This document shows positions 1 through 8,314 of a stretch of DNA of 64,000 nucleotides, piece by piece. The notes beneath the pieces are model-generated. The model was given only the letters and a program-made list of their open reading frames with translations. It ran no database searches and was not told the origin of the DNA. This DNA comes from Phycisphaeraceae bacterium (GTDB lineage Bacteria; Planctomycetota; Phycisphaerae; Phycisphaerales; UBA1924): the NCBI GenBank assembly GCA_019636555.1, contig JAHBXH010000001.1, forward strand, positions 2,080,928-2,144,927. Direction: 5' to 3'. Numbering within the stretch: position 1 is the stretch's first letter; each line of letters begins with the position of its first letter. The position numbers were made by a program, and so were the translations under genes.

Positions 1-432
1 ATATGCGTACGACCGGAAATTGTTTTCCGGGCACTGCATCGAATTCAACGTCCCGTACCACTCGAAGCGGCGTCCGCGCTCGATATCCCCGGCGTCCTTC
101 TTCGAATAACCATCGCCGGGGCCTCTCAGACCCATCGAAACCGTCAGCGGACCCATGAAGTCATAGCTCGAAGCGGCTACGCCGTTGAACACTCCGTTTT
201 TTGCGGCGTCGTAACCGGAGGTTGTTGGCGCCCCGGGCAGCCAATCCTTGTTGTCGTCGCAGTAAGAAGTCGTCGCGATCACCATTTGACGCAGATTGGA
301 TTGACAGATCACGTTCCTCGCGATTCGTCTCGCCGCGCCGAGTGACGGCAGCAGGATCGAGATGAGCAGCGCGATGATCGCGATGACGATGAGGAGTTCG
401 ATGAGGGTGAAACCCGGGCGGCGCTGTTTCAT
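1..432 (-). CDS. prepilin-type N-terminal cleavage/methylation protein (5' part; C-terminus off window)
   Basis: The frame opens with ATG at 432 and stays open to base 1, so about 144 N-terminal residues are seen and the C-terminus lies outside. It starts [20 protein letters not shown], the classic type IV pilin/pseudopilin leader: a short basic leader, G|F cleavage site, Glu at +5 and a hydrophobic helix. A conserved-looking region with NLRQM follows (residues about 46-50), as in the planctomycetal DUF1559 proteins that carry this leader. By family knowledge the leader is cut and methylated by a prepilin peptidase, and the helix anchors the protein in the inner membrane or a pseudopilus. The specific role of DUF1559-like proteins is unknown. 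Confidence 0.85.
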   Translation of the reverse strand, partial: MKQRRPGFTLIELLIVIAIIALLISILLPSLGAARRIARNVICQSNLRQMVIATTSYCDDNKDWLPGAPTTSGYDAAKNGVFNGVAASSYDFMGPLTVSMGLRGPGDGYSKKDAGDIERGRRFEWYGTLNSMQCPENNFRSYAY

Positions 433-1088
433 GACTGCGACCTTTCTGGAGCCGAATCCTTGCTGACTCCTGCCGCGCTTCCGCGGCCCCTTCCTCGTGA
501 ACTTTTTGGTGAACTCGAACAGGAACAGAAGCCGGAACCGAACGACATGAAGCTCGACAAATCTGACCAAGACCCGATCACCCCACCACCCCCACCACCC
601 CCACCACCCCCACCACACACCAGACGTTCGGTAAAGACGCCCGGAGCATACCAGAATTCGGGCCTGCGTGGGGCGAGAACCACGTTCGAACACTCAAAAG
701 CGACATGCCTGACGTGAACCGAACCCAGAGGAGAAGTCGGGTACGCTCAAGGCTATGCGGGAGGTGCGGGCGTCGGTGTCCACCCGAATCAAAATACCGA
801 CTCGAACTTGAAACTTTGCGGAATCTTCGCAGTTGGCTCGTGGGGCCGGGAGCCTCCGAAAGGCATAACCGAGGATCGGACTTGGGAGTTTTGCGGGGTG
901 GATGTGCTTGGGACGTCCGAAGCGCGAACAGACGTTTCCCCCGAAATCCCGGATGAGGGCTTGTCGAGAACGGCAACCGGATGCAAGCGAGGGGCGGGAA
1001 CATGGGGCACACTCAAACTGGTGGCTCTGCGCGCGGTGGATGTGTGCCGCGTGGGAGCGGCCCGGGATTCGTGGGCATGGAGAGAGTG
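433..1088. other. divergent intergenic region without a credible gene
   Basis: This lies between the minus-strand prepilin-like gene and the plus-strand NHL gene. Frames are open in several registers, but none has a recognisable protein, a ribosome site or plausible composition; I read them as high-GC shadows. It must hold the promoters of both flanking genes, though no confident -35/-10 pair stands out. The one clear structure is a 4 x 9-bp tandem repeat at 581-616. Confidence 0.6.
581..616. repeat. perfect 4 x 9-bp tandem repeat CCCCACCAC (G4-capable on the minus strand)
   Basis: Four perfect copies of CCCCACCAC occupy 581-616. The minus strand therefore reads (GTGGTGGGG)x4, with four GGGG tracts separated by 5 bases, which fits the G-quadruplex pattern. 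It lies about 150 bp upstream of the prepilin-like start codon at 432. Copy number of such perfect short repeats is usually unstable. Any role on the neighbouring promoters is inference. Confidence 0.9.
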
Positions 1089-2021
1089 ATGTTCAAGCAA
1101 ATCGGTGTGATGCTGGCGGCGATGAGCGGTGTGCTTGCGGGAACGGCGATGGCGCCCGCGAAAGAGATGCTGGTGTGCGGGTTCGGGTCGAACAGCGTCG
1201 CGCGCTATGACATGAGCGGCAATTTTCTCGGGAACCTCGACGCGGCGGGAAACCTGCAGGGTCCGCTGGCAGCGCGATTGGGGCCCGACGGGAAGATCTA
1301 CGTTGTGAGCGAGGGGAACAACCGGATCGTGCGGTATAGCACGACGGGCGCGTTTCTCGACACATTCGTCGCCGACGCGGGCATGAACTCCCCCACGGGT
1401 GTGACGTGGGACAAGAACGGCGACATGTATGTTTCGAGCTTCAACGGAAGCAAGGTGCGGAAGTACAACGGCGCGACGGGCGCGTATCTGAGTGACTTCG
1501 TCACGGCCGGCAGCGGCGGATTGAGCGGCGCGGATAACGGGATGATGTTCGGGCCGGATGGGAATCTGTATGTGCCGAGCTACAACAACAATCGCGTGAT
1601 CAAGTACAACGGAACGACGGGCGCCTCGATGGGGAATTTCATCGCGAGCGTGAATCGGCCGCGGCAGTTTGAGTGGTTCAACGGCGTGTTCTACGTCGCG
1701 AGCGAGGGCGCGAACCAGGTGAGGCGGTTCAACGGGACGACGGGCGCGGGGCTGGGCAACTGGATGACGACGGGCGCGGGAGGCTTGAGCACGCCGATCG
1801 GGATGGCGTTCGGAGGCGACGGGTTCTTGTATGTGAGTTCGAGCGGGTCGAATCAGATTCTGAAGTATGACGAAGGGACCGGCGCGTTCGTTGGCGTGTT
1901 CGCGACGGGGAGCGCGGAGAGTTTTCAATTGCCGGCGTTCATCACGATCATTCCGGGCCCGGGAGGGATTGCGGTGTTGGGAATGGGTGTCGTGATTGCG
2001 GGGAGGAGAAGGCGGATGTGA
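1089..2021 (+). CDS. secreted NHL-repeat beta-propeller protein with PEP-CTERM-like sorting tail
   Basis: 310 residues from the ATG at 1089, chosen because a purine-rich GAGAGAG lies just upstream and the protein then starts with a clean signal peptide (MFKQIGVMLA..., predicted cut near AMA-PAKE). The frame is open further upstream, but that sequence does not look like protein. The body repeats units of the type G-DGKIYV...N-I-RY-TTGAFL, i.e. NHL/SMP-30-like propeller blades. The C-terminus has a PGPGG motif, a hydrophobic helix and RRRRM, as in PEP-CTERM substrates handled by an exosortase. It is likely exported and anchored or sorted at the envelope; ligand unknown. No exosortase is visible in the window. 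Confidence 0.8.
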   Translation: MFKQIGVMLAAMSGVLAGTAMAPAKEMLVCGFGSNSVARYDMSGNFLGNLDAAGNLQGPLAARLGPDGKIYVVSEGNNRIVRYSTTGAFLDTFVADAGMNSPTGVTWDKNGDMYVSSFNGSKVRKYNGATGAYLSDFVTAGSGGLSGADNGMMFGPDGNLYVPSYNNNRVIKYNGTTGASMGNFIASVNRPRQFEWFNGVFYVASEGANQVRRFNGTTGAGLGNWMTTGAGGLSTPIGMAFGGDGFLYVSSSGSNQILKYDEGTGAFVGVFATGSAESFQLPAFITIIPGPGGIAVLGMGVVIAGRRRRM

Positions 2022-2212
2022 AGGCAAAGCCGAAGAGAGACATTCACCACAGAGAGCACAGAGGGCGCAGAGACTGAAGGAAGAAGCTGGGAATGCTTTT
2101 TTGGCGGCGAAGTCAGACCGCGACGAACTTCGACGCCGGAGTTGTTGGTGGCGATGGCGGGAACTTGCCGCGCGGGGGCGACTCAGCAGCAGCGCCCACC
2201 CCCCCCCCCCCA

Positions 2213-2298
2213 CCCCCTCCCTCCGGGAGGGGGCAAAAAAAAAGATCAGAGCGCCACACAAGCACTCCCTTCCCCCAATCCCTTCCCTGAGGGAAGGG
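2213..2298. repeat. pair of GC-rich intergenic palindromes between convergent genes
   Basis: Two hairpins sit between the stop of the NHL gene (2021) and the stop of the Tricorn gene (2314). The first is CCCCCTCCC, TCC loop, GGGAGGGGG at 2213-2233, followed by C and nine A. The second is CCCTTCCC, TGA loop, GGGAAGGG at 2280-2298. A related palindromic block is at about 5811-5837 at the other end of the Tricorn gene. They resemble dispersed intergenic palindromes more than classic terminators, because no T tract follows on the plus strand. A GAG-rich degenerate stretch at 2038-2080 is the only other structure in this gap. Confidence 0.7.
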
Positions 2299-2313
2299 GC
2301 TTCGGAGGACGCG

Positions 2314-5300
2314 CTACTTGGACGGTGTGAAACTCTTGTTGGGAAGTGCGGGCGGCTGAGGCGGAAGCACGGGCTTCTCTTTGATGAGCTGCTGAAGGTG
2401 TGCGATGGCGGCATCGAGCTGCGCGTCTTTGCCTTCGAAGGTTGCGTGCGGCAGGTTGTCGACTTCGATGTCGGGGACGACGCCTTTGCCTTCGATGAGC
2501 CAGATGCCGTCGGGGCCGAAGACGCCGGTTTCGCCTGCACTCGCGACGCCTCCGTCGGAGAGGCGGTTCTGCATGCTGAGCCAGACCTCGCCGCCCCATG
2601 TGCGCGTGCCGATGACTTTGCCAAGACCCAGGCGCTTGAAACCCTCGGAGAAGGCTTCGCCATCGGAAGCGGTGAACGCGTCGCAGAGGACGACCATGTG
2701 GCCGCGGAATGCGTACTGCATGTTCCAGGAGTCGGGCTGGCCGATGCGGGCATTCCAGAACATCCAGGCTTTACGGATGAGCGCGCCGAGAATCCAGGAG
2801 TCGATGTTGCCTCCGGTGTTGCGGCGGACGTCGATGATGAGGCCGGCGCGGTTGTAGACGGGGAAGAAGTTTTTCGCCCAGCGGCCGATTTCGCCGCCGC
2901 TCATGTTGCGGAGGTGGACGTAGCCGATCTGGGCGTTGCCCTTCTTCTCGACTTCGAGGCGCCGGGTGTATTCCCAGGATGAATAGCGGAGATCGGCGGC
3001 TTCGCCTCCGGAAAGCGGCGTGACGATGACGTCGCGCGCATCGGCTCCCGAGGCGGGTTTGACGCGGAGAAGGACTTGCTGACCGGCCTTGCCGCGGAGA
3101 AGGGAGGCGGGATCGGCGACGTTGGCGAGCGAGATGCCGTTGATCTGCTCGATGAGGTCGCCGCTGGCGATATCGACGCCGGGGCGAGCGAGGGGCGGGA
3201 TCGAGCCCGGTTCGTCGGGATCGAAATCGTAGATGTGCGTGACGCGCCAGCCCCCGCTCTCGCGCGACATGTCGGCGCCGAGGAAGGCGTTGGCGATGTC
3301 GTCGGAGGAGTCGCGGATGTCGCCTCCGCGAACGAAGTGGTGCAGCGTTGAGAGTTCGCCGGAGAGCTGGGCGAGGATGTCGTTGAGCTCGGCGCGGGTG
3401 CGGACGCGCTCGACGAGCGGCGCGTACTTGGCTTTCATCGCGGGCCAATCGACGCCGTGCATGTTCGTTGCGTAGAAGTAATCGCGGAGCAGACGCCACG
3501 CGTCCACGTACATCTGCTTCCACTCGATCGCGGGGACGAGGCTGAACTTCCACTTGGAGAGATCGACGGATTTGCCGTCGAGATCGGCGGGCGCCGCGGC
3601 GGCATCGACGATGAAGAGAGAGGCGCTGCCGCCGGGGCCGGACTTCTGGATGAAGAGCTTCTTGCGATCGTGCGAGAGTTCGTAGCGCCGGATGTCGGCG
3701 GAGATGGTTTTGTTTTCGATCTTTTCGTTGCCGATGTTGACGCCGTGGAGGCTGGTTTTGGGTTCGCCCCGCGTGAAATCGGTGAAGAAGAGTGACTTGT
3801 CGGTGATGCTGAGGTTGCCGTAATTGCTGGGTGGGAGAGGAACTTCTTCAAGGCGGGACTGGATGCCGTCGAGATCGATGACGACTTCGGTCGCGGGCTT
3901 TTTGTCGTCTTTCTTCGCGTCGGCCTTATCGTCTTTCGCGCCGTCGGCCTTCGGGTCGGACTTGGCTTCGTCCTTCTTGTCTTCTTTCTTGGCGTCGTCT
4001 TTCTTTTCGTCCTTCTTATCGGCATTGAGCTCATCGTTCGGTTGCCACGGAGAGCGCTGGCCTTTTTTGAGCGAGACGAGATAGATCTTCGTGCGCTTGT
4101 CGAAGTGAGGCTGAGGCGCGAGCGGGCCCCACGGGCTTTGGACGGTCGATTGGAAGTTGCGGTCGCTGAGGAGATAGAGCCACTTGCCATCCGGGCTGAA
4201 GGCGGGGCTGGCGCTGTCGAAGCGATCGGTGGTGACGGGCGTGGTCTGGCCGGTCGCGACGGAGTAGAGATTGATCACGCTGTTGGAATTGGGCGCGGGC
4301 GCGGCAAAGACGAGCCATTTGGAGTCCGCCGACCAAGACACATCTCCGATATCGCCGGTCTTGTTCTGGACGATGGTCTTGGTGGATTCGGCGTCGAGAT
4401 CGGTGATGTAGAGTTTCTGGTTTTTGTCGGTGTGCGCGACAAGTTTGCCGTCGGGGCTCGGCACGATCGCAAATCGGAGAATCTCGCTGTCGTTCGTGAT
4501 CTGAGTCGGTTCGCCGACACCGTTGGCGGGGAGTTTCCAGAGTTCGACTTCGCCCGATGCGTCGCTAAAGGCAAGGAGCGACTTGCCGTCGGGTAGGAAC
4601 GTGGCATCGCGGAATCGCGTTCCGGATTTTTGCGTGACATCGACGAAGCGGCCCTGCTTGGCGGGCGCGACGAAGACCTGGCCTCGGGCTGTGAGCGCGA
4701 CGCGGTCGCCGTTTGGCGACACAGAGGTCGATGCGATCGCCTTCGCGGGCTCCTTGATCCAATCCTCGCGCATCTGGTCGAAATCGCTCGAGATCTGGAT
4801 CGGGACGTGAGAATCCTTGCCGCTGGCGAGATCGAGGAGCCAGATGTCGGCGCCGTGCTGATAAGTGATGCGGCCGTTGTTCTGGCTGGGAGAGGCGACG
4901 TCGTATTCCGTGTGTTTGGTGTGCTGCTTGAGGTCCTTGCCGCTCTGGTCCATGGACCAGATGTTCATGACGCCGTCGCGATCGGAAGCGAAGTAGATGC
5001 GCCCCTGCCACCACATCGCGTCCTTGCTTGTGCCGTCGTAGTCGGTGGTGAGCGGAGTGGCTTCGGCATCGCCCGCGCCGAACTTCCAGAGCTGCTGGAT
5101 GAAGCCGCCCTGATAGCGCTTGGTGTTGCTGCCCTGGAAGGGAAGACGAGTGAAGAAGAGGGTTTTGCCGTCGTCGGAGTAGACACCTTGATCCGCCTCA
5201 TAGAGCGGAACGCGATCGACTGCCGCGGCTTCGATCGGATCGGCTTCGCGAGCACGCGGCGTGAACGCGACGAGCTGGCTTGAAGGCAGCGTCGCGAACT

Positions 5301-5697
5301 CGCGGGTGGAATAGAGGACTTTGCCGGAAGGCGTCCAATCGACGAAGCTCACACGCGAGGCGCCGTAGGTCTGGCGGACAGGGAGGCCGCCGTCGATCGG
5401 CATGGTGTAGATCTCGCCTGGTCCCTCGTACGTGCCGACGAAGGCGATGGTCTTTCCGTCGGGGGAGATGGCGGGACGAGCTTCTTCGCCCGTGCCGGTG
5501 GTGAGGCGGGTGGCCGTGCCGCCGGAGGCGGGCACGCGCCAGAGATCGCCCTCGCTGACGAAGACGATGGTGTCGCCGTGGATCGAAGGCTGGCGGTAGT
5601 AGCCGTGGGTTTGCGGGTTGGGGTTGGGGCCAGAAGCGGGCTGTGCGAGGGCGAGTTGGCTAAGGGCGAGTGTTGCGGAAACGAAGAAAAGTCGCAT
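2314..5697 (-). CDS. Tricorn-like protease (S41 family), periplasmic/exported
   Basis: 1127 residues from the ATG at 5697; the start was chosen because it gives a signal peptide (MRLFFVSATLALSQLALAQP). Domains in order: a WD40/PD40-type propeller (about 30-330), a second propeller (about 340-570), a Lys/Asp/Glu-rich linker (about 570-610), the C1 helical domain, a PDZ domain (about 820-890), and the S41 catalytic core. The core shows STLHHF (catalytic His region, about residue 785) and TASDGEAFSEGF (nucleophile Ser in SDGE, about residue 1010), then GTRTWGGEVW. Tricorn peptidases degrade oligopeptides; in archaea they act downstream of the proteasome. Here the signal peptide suggests action outside the cytoplasm. 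Monocistronic between palindrome-containing gaps. Confidence 0.9.
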   Translation of the reverse strand: MRLFFVSATLALSQLALAQPASGPNPNPQTHGYYRQPSIHGDTIVFVSEGDLWRVPASGGTATRLTTGTGEEARPAISPDGKTIAFVGTYEGPGEIYTMPIDGGLPVRQTYGASRVSFVDWTPSGKVLYSTREFATLPSSQLVAFTPRAREADPIEAAAVDRVPLYEADQGVYSDDGKTLFFTRLPFQGSNTKRYQGGFIQQLWKFGAGDAEATPLTTDYDGTSKDAMWWQGRIYFASDRDGVMNIWSMDQSGKDLKQHTKHTEYDVASPSQNNGRITYQHGADIWLLDLASGKDSHVPIQISSDFDQMREDWIKEPAKAIASTSVSPNGDRVALTARGQVFVAPAKQGRFVDVTQKSGTRFRDATFLPDGKSLLAFSDASGEVELWKLPANGVGEPTQITNDSEILRFAIVPSPDGKLVAHTDKNQKLYITDLDAESTKTIVQNKTGDIGDVSWSADSKWLVFAAPAPNSNSVINLYSVATGQTTPVTTDRFDSASPAFSPDGKWLYLLSDRNFQSTVQSPWGPLAPQPHFDKRTKIYLVSLKKGQRSPWQPNDELNADKKDEKKDDAKKEDKKDEAKSDPKADGAKDDKADAKKDDKKPATEVVIDLDGIQSRLEEVPLPPSNYGNLSITDKSLFFTDFTRGEPKTSLHGVNIGNEKIENKTISADIRRYELSHDRKKLFIQKSGPGGSASLFIVDAAAAPADLDGKSVDLSKWKFSLVPAIEWKQMYVDAWRLLRDYFYATNMHGVDWPAMKAKYAPLVERVRTRAELNDILAQLSGELSTLHHFVRGGDIRDSSDDIANAFLGADMSRESGGWRVTHIYDFDPDEPGSIPPLARPGVDIASGDLIEQINGISLANVADPASLLRGKAGQQVLLRVKPASGADARDVIVTPLSGGEAADLRYSSWEYTRRLEVEKKGNAQIGYVHLRNMSGGEIGRWAKNFFPVYNRAGLIIDVRRNTGGNIDSWILGALIRKAWMFWNARIGQPDSWNMQYAFRGHMVVLCDAFTASDGEAFSEGFKRLGLGKVIGTRTWGGEVWLSMQNRLSDGGVASAGETGVFGPDGIWLIEGKGVVPDIEVDNLPHATFEGKDAQLDAAIAHLQQLIKEKPVLPPQPPALPNKSFTPSK

Positions 5698-5850
5698 GGG
5701 TGCGGAGTCTCCGGGGTGAGTGTGGAAGAGTACCGGATTGGCGGGACGAGGTTGCCGCGAACTCAAGTGAGCGGCTCCGGCATGAACAGCGGAATCGCGA
5801 AGCGGACGCACCCTCACCCCCTGCCTCGGGGAGGGGCATTGGGAATTCGA

Positions 5851-6246
5851 CTATGAGCGCGAAACTGCGCGATGGACGAGCGCAGTGTCGGTGTATTGGC
5901 GGAAGCGAGTGATTCGGCCTTCTTTCACGTCGTAGATGTGGGCGAATGCAGCGGAGAGTTGCTTTCCCGTCGCCTTGTTCGTCCCTTCGTAGATGCCGAT
6001 CGCGATGACGGTGTTACCGGCATCGTGCCACTCGGTCACGCGGGCGCGCCAACTGTCCCAATCGCGGCGGAACTGCGAGAGGACATCATCGAGGACGTGA
6101 GCGGCGCCTTTGTGCATGCCGCCACCGGGGAAGCCGTCGTTCTGGATCCATTCGATGTCTGGATGGAAGATCGAGAGAATGCGCTCGCGATCGCGCGAAG
6201 CGAAAGCGGAATAGAGGGATTGAACCAGGGAAAGGTTGGCGGTCAT
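5851..6246 (-). CDS. SnoaL-like / NTF2-fold protein
   Basis: 131 residues, starting at the ATG at 6246. The pattern LVQSLYSAFASRDRERILSI, then HPDIEW and a C-terminal ITRFRQYTDT is typical of the SnoaL-like subgroup of the NTF2 fold: a small cone-shaped alpha+beta protein that may bind or convert a small hydrophobic molecule. No signal peptide. It lies 79 bases downstream of the AMP nucleosidase gene on the same strand and may be cotranscribed. The substrate cannot be inferred, because members of this fold range from polyketide cyclases to proteins without known activity. Confidence 0.75.
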   Translation of the reverse strand: MTANLSLVQSLYSAFASRDRERILSIFHPDIEWIQNDGFPGGGMHKGAAHVLDDVLSQFRRDWDSWRARVTEWHDAGNTVIAIGIYEGTNKATGKQLSAAFAHIYDVKEGRITRFRQYTDTALVHRAVSRS

Positions 6247-6325
6247 TGAATTGCTGGCGGTAACGTTCGAAGGTTCGATAGTTCACCGGTCTGAAGGACC
6301 GGTATTACTAAAGCTGGTTGTCTCG

Positions 6326-7114
6326 CTACTCATACCTCAAGTGCTTCACGCTCTCCCCGCTATCGCGCAGGTCGATAAGTGCATCGATGCCGATTTCGAG
6401 GTGGTTCTTGACGAAATTCTTGCTGACGTGCAGATCGCTCTCGCCGGTTTTCACGCCTTCGGGGCTCATCGGGTTGTCGCTGACGAGGAGCAACGCGCCC
6501 TTGGGGATTGAATTCACGAAGCCGACCATGAAGAGCGTCGCGGTCTCCATGTCGATCCCGATCGCGCGGATCTGCCGCAGGTAATCCTTGAATTTCTCAT
6601 CGTGTTCCCAGACACGCCGGTTGGTCGTATAGACCGTGCCGGTCCAGTAGTCGCATTTGTGCTCGACGATCGCGGTGGAGACGGCGCGCTGCAGGCGGAA
6701 CGACGGCAGCGCGGGCACTTCGGGTGGCATGTACTCGTTGCTGGTTCCCTCGCCGCGGATCGCGGCGATGGGGAGAACGAAATCACCGAGCTTGGTCTTT
6801 TTGAGGCCGCCGCATTTGCCAAGGAAGAGCACGGCATCGGGCTCGACAGCGCTGAGCAGGTCCATCGTGGTCGCGGCCATCGCGGAGCCCATGCCGAAAT
6901 TCACGATCGAAATGCTCTCGGCGGGCGAACCCGGTGCGCCGGTGGCTGACTGCATCGGGCGGTCGCGACCGAGAACCTCCACGCCGAAACGGGTCGCGAA
7001 CGCTTCGACATAACTCTGAAAGTTGGTCAGCAAGATGTACTTGCCCCACTGATCGAGCGGGCGGCCGGTGTAGCGGACGAGCCAGTCGCGGACGATGTCG
7101 GCTTTGGTTTTCAT
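6326..7114 (-). CDS. amn: AMP nucleosidase (short, Bacteroidetes-like type)
   Basis: 262 residues from the ATG at 7114; the frame is open further upstream but homology starts at MKTKADIV. It belongs to the nucleoside phosphorylase fold. Diagnostic stretches are NFGMGSAMAATTMDLL (about 95-110), LFLGKCGGLKKTKLGD, IRGEGTSNEY and, near the C-terminus, DMETATLFM, the Met-Glu ribose-binding signature of this superfamily. The length fits the short AMP nucleosidases of about 260 residues rather than the longer E. coli Amn. Expected reaction: AMP + water to adenine + ribose 5-phosphate, in the cytoplasm, in purine salvage or adenylate balance. The EGTSNEY box separates it from plain purine nucleoside phosphorylases. 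Confidence 0.88.
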   Translation of the reverse strand: MKTKADIVRDWLVRYTGRPLDQWGKYILLTNFQSYVEAFATRFGVEVLGRDRPMQSATGAPGSPAESISIVNFGMGSAMAATTMDLLSAVEPDAVLFLGKCGGLKKTKLGDFVLPIAAIRGEGTSNEYMPPEVPALPSFRLQRAVSTAIVEHKCDYWTGTVYTTNRRVWEHDEKFKDYLRQIRAIGIDMETATLFMVGFVNSIPKGALLLVSDNPMSPEGVKTGESDLHVSKNFVKNHLEIGIDALIDLRDSGESVKHLRYE

Positions 7115-7334
7115 GCCTGGGTTACAGGATACGGGAAGCGTGGAGAGAACGCGGAGATACGGAGAGAGCGGAGTTTCGCGGAGAGAGAGCAAAGAGCCCT
7201 AGGAAAGCAAGCCGGAGGCATTCAACGCGGAGAGCCAAAGAGATGACCGGGAGGAGGGCGGCGTTCGAGGCAGAAGAAGGCATCGAGGCAAGAGGCACTG
7301 GGGCATCAAGTGCCGATCTTGATAGGCTCGCGGC

Positions 7335-8174
7335 ATGCAAACACTGCTCTGGTTCTTCGGCGCGTGTGTGGTCGGGCTTTTGTTCTCTGCGCTCGTGTTT
7401 CATGCGCTGGCGCGGATGGGCAAGTTCGGAAACGCGATCTGTGATGCGTGCGCGAAGGGGTACCTGCTCGACATCACGGTGTTCTACTTCGTCCATGGGC
7501 CGTGGGTGGCGGCGGCGGCATTTGCGTTGGGTCGCCCTTGCGTCACGTGCTTTACCTTCTGGGACTGTTTCTGGCCCCTCCTCGCCACCGCCATCCTCGC
7601 GCAGATGGTCACGCTCGTTCTCTGGGGCTGGATGCACGAGGCGATGCATCCGGGCATCCGCAAGGGGCCGCGGATTGTCAGCACATTGAACCGCAAGGTC
7701 GGGCGGTTCCGGAATCACGCGGCGGTCTGGTGGACTGCTTGGGCTGTGCCGCTCTTCACGATCGTGCGCATCGCGGAAATTCTGTTGTACCCGCCCCTTC
7801 ACTGGCTCGTGCGGTTGCCCAAGTACAACGTGAATGAGTGGATCAACGTGAGCCGGCAGAAGTTTTCCGGTTTGGTCGGGCACGATCTGATCTGGTGCCT
7901 GTATTGCGATTGGATGACGGGGGTTTGGAGTCTCGGCAGCGAGATGCTGCGGAACGTCGAGAGTTTCTGGTGCCCGATTCGGTACACCTCGCCGGAGAAG
8001 TGCGAGAAGTGCTGCGTGGATTTCCCCGACATTAACGGCGGCTGGGTCGATGCGAATGGAAACATCGCGGATGTCGCCGCGGTGCTCGATCAGAAGTATC
8101 CGGGGCCGGGGGGCGTGAACGGCTGGTTCGGTCACCCAACTCGGGTCGAGCTGACGGTTCGGAAGACGGATTGA
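7335..8174 (+). CDS. integral membrane protein of unknown function
   Basis: 279 residues from ATG at 7335. Four or so hydrophobic segments fill the N-terminal two thirds (about 1-25, 45-70, 80-105, 130-155). They are followed by a soluble C-terminal region with CLYCDW (CxxC) and CEKCC, which may bind a metal or form disulfides; DACAKG and CVTCF in the membrane part add more cysteines. I do not recognise the family. It stands alone between a GAG-rich spacer (about 7135-7250) and the MFS gene, both possibly on one transcript. The Cys pattern is the only functional hint. Confidence 0.7.
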   Translation: MQTLLWFFGACVVGLLFSALVFHALARMGKFGNAICDACAKGYLLDITVFYFVHGPWVAAAAFALGRPCVTCFTFWDCFWPLLATAILAQMVTLVLWGWMHEAMHPGIRKGPRIVSTLNRKVGRFRNHAAVWWTAWAVPLFTIVRIAEILLYPPLHWLVRLPKYNVNEWINVSRQKFSGLVGHDLIWCLYCDWMTGVWSLGSEMLRNVESFWCPIRYTSPEKCEKCCVDFPDINGGWVDANGNIADVAAVLDQKYPGPGGVNGWFGHPTRVELTVRKTD

Positions 8175-8314
8175 ATTCAACGAGATGAGATTCGGTACAT
8201 GGCCAATTCGTGGAGCATCGTCGCGGCGCCGAGGGGTGCCGCGGTTTGCTCTTCGGGGCGTACCGGGATTGAAACTCCGACAGCGGTTCTCGCGCTCCGC
8301 TACGCTGGCGGGCC

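Noticed and set aside
2036-2080. CRISPR-like or tandem array in GAG/CAGAG-rich stretches (also about 7135-7250)
   Set aside because: The units are short, degenerate and without regular spacers; they look like low-complexity intergenic repeats.
2213-2243. Rho-independent terminator of the NHL gene
   Set aside because: The hairpin is followed by A residues, not T, on the plus strand, and for the minus strand the T run comes before the hairpin. I list it as a palindromic repeat.
789-2753. 654-codon minus-strand frame covering the NHL gene and the end of the Tricorn gene
   Set aside because: Composition is Arg/His/Ser-rich and it crosses two clearly coding genes in other frames.
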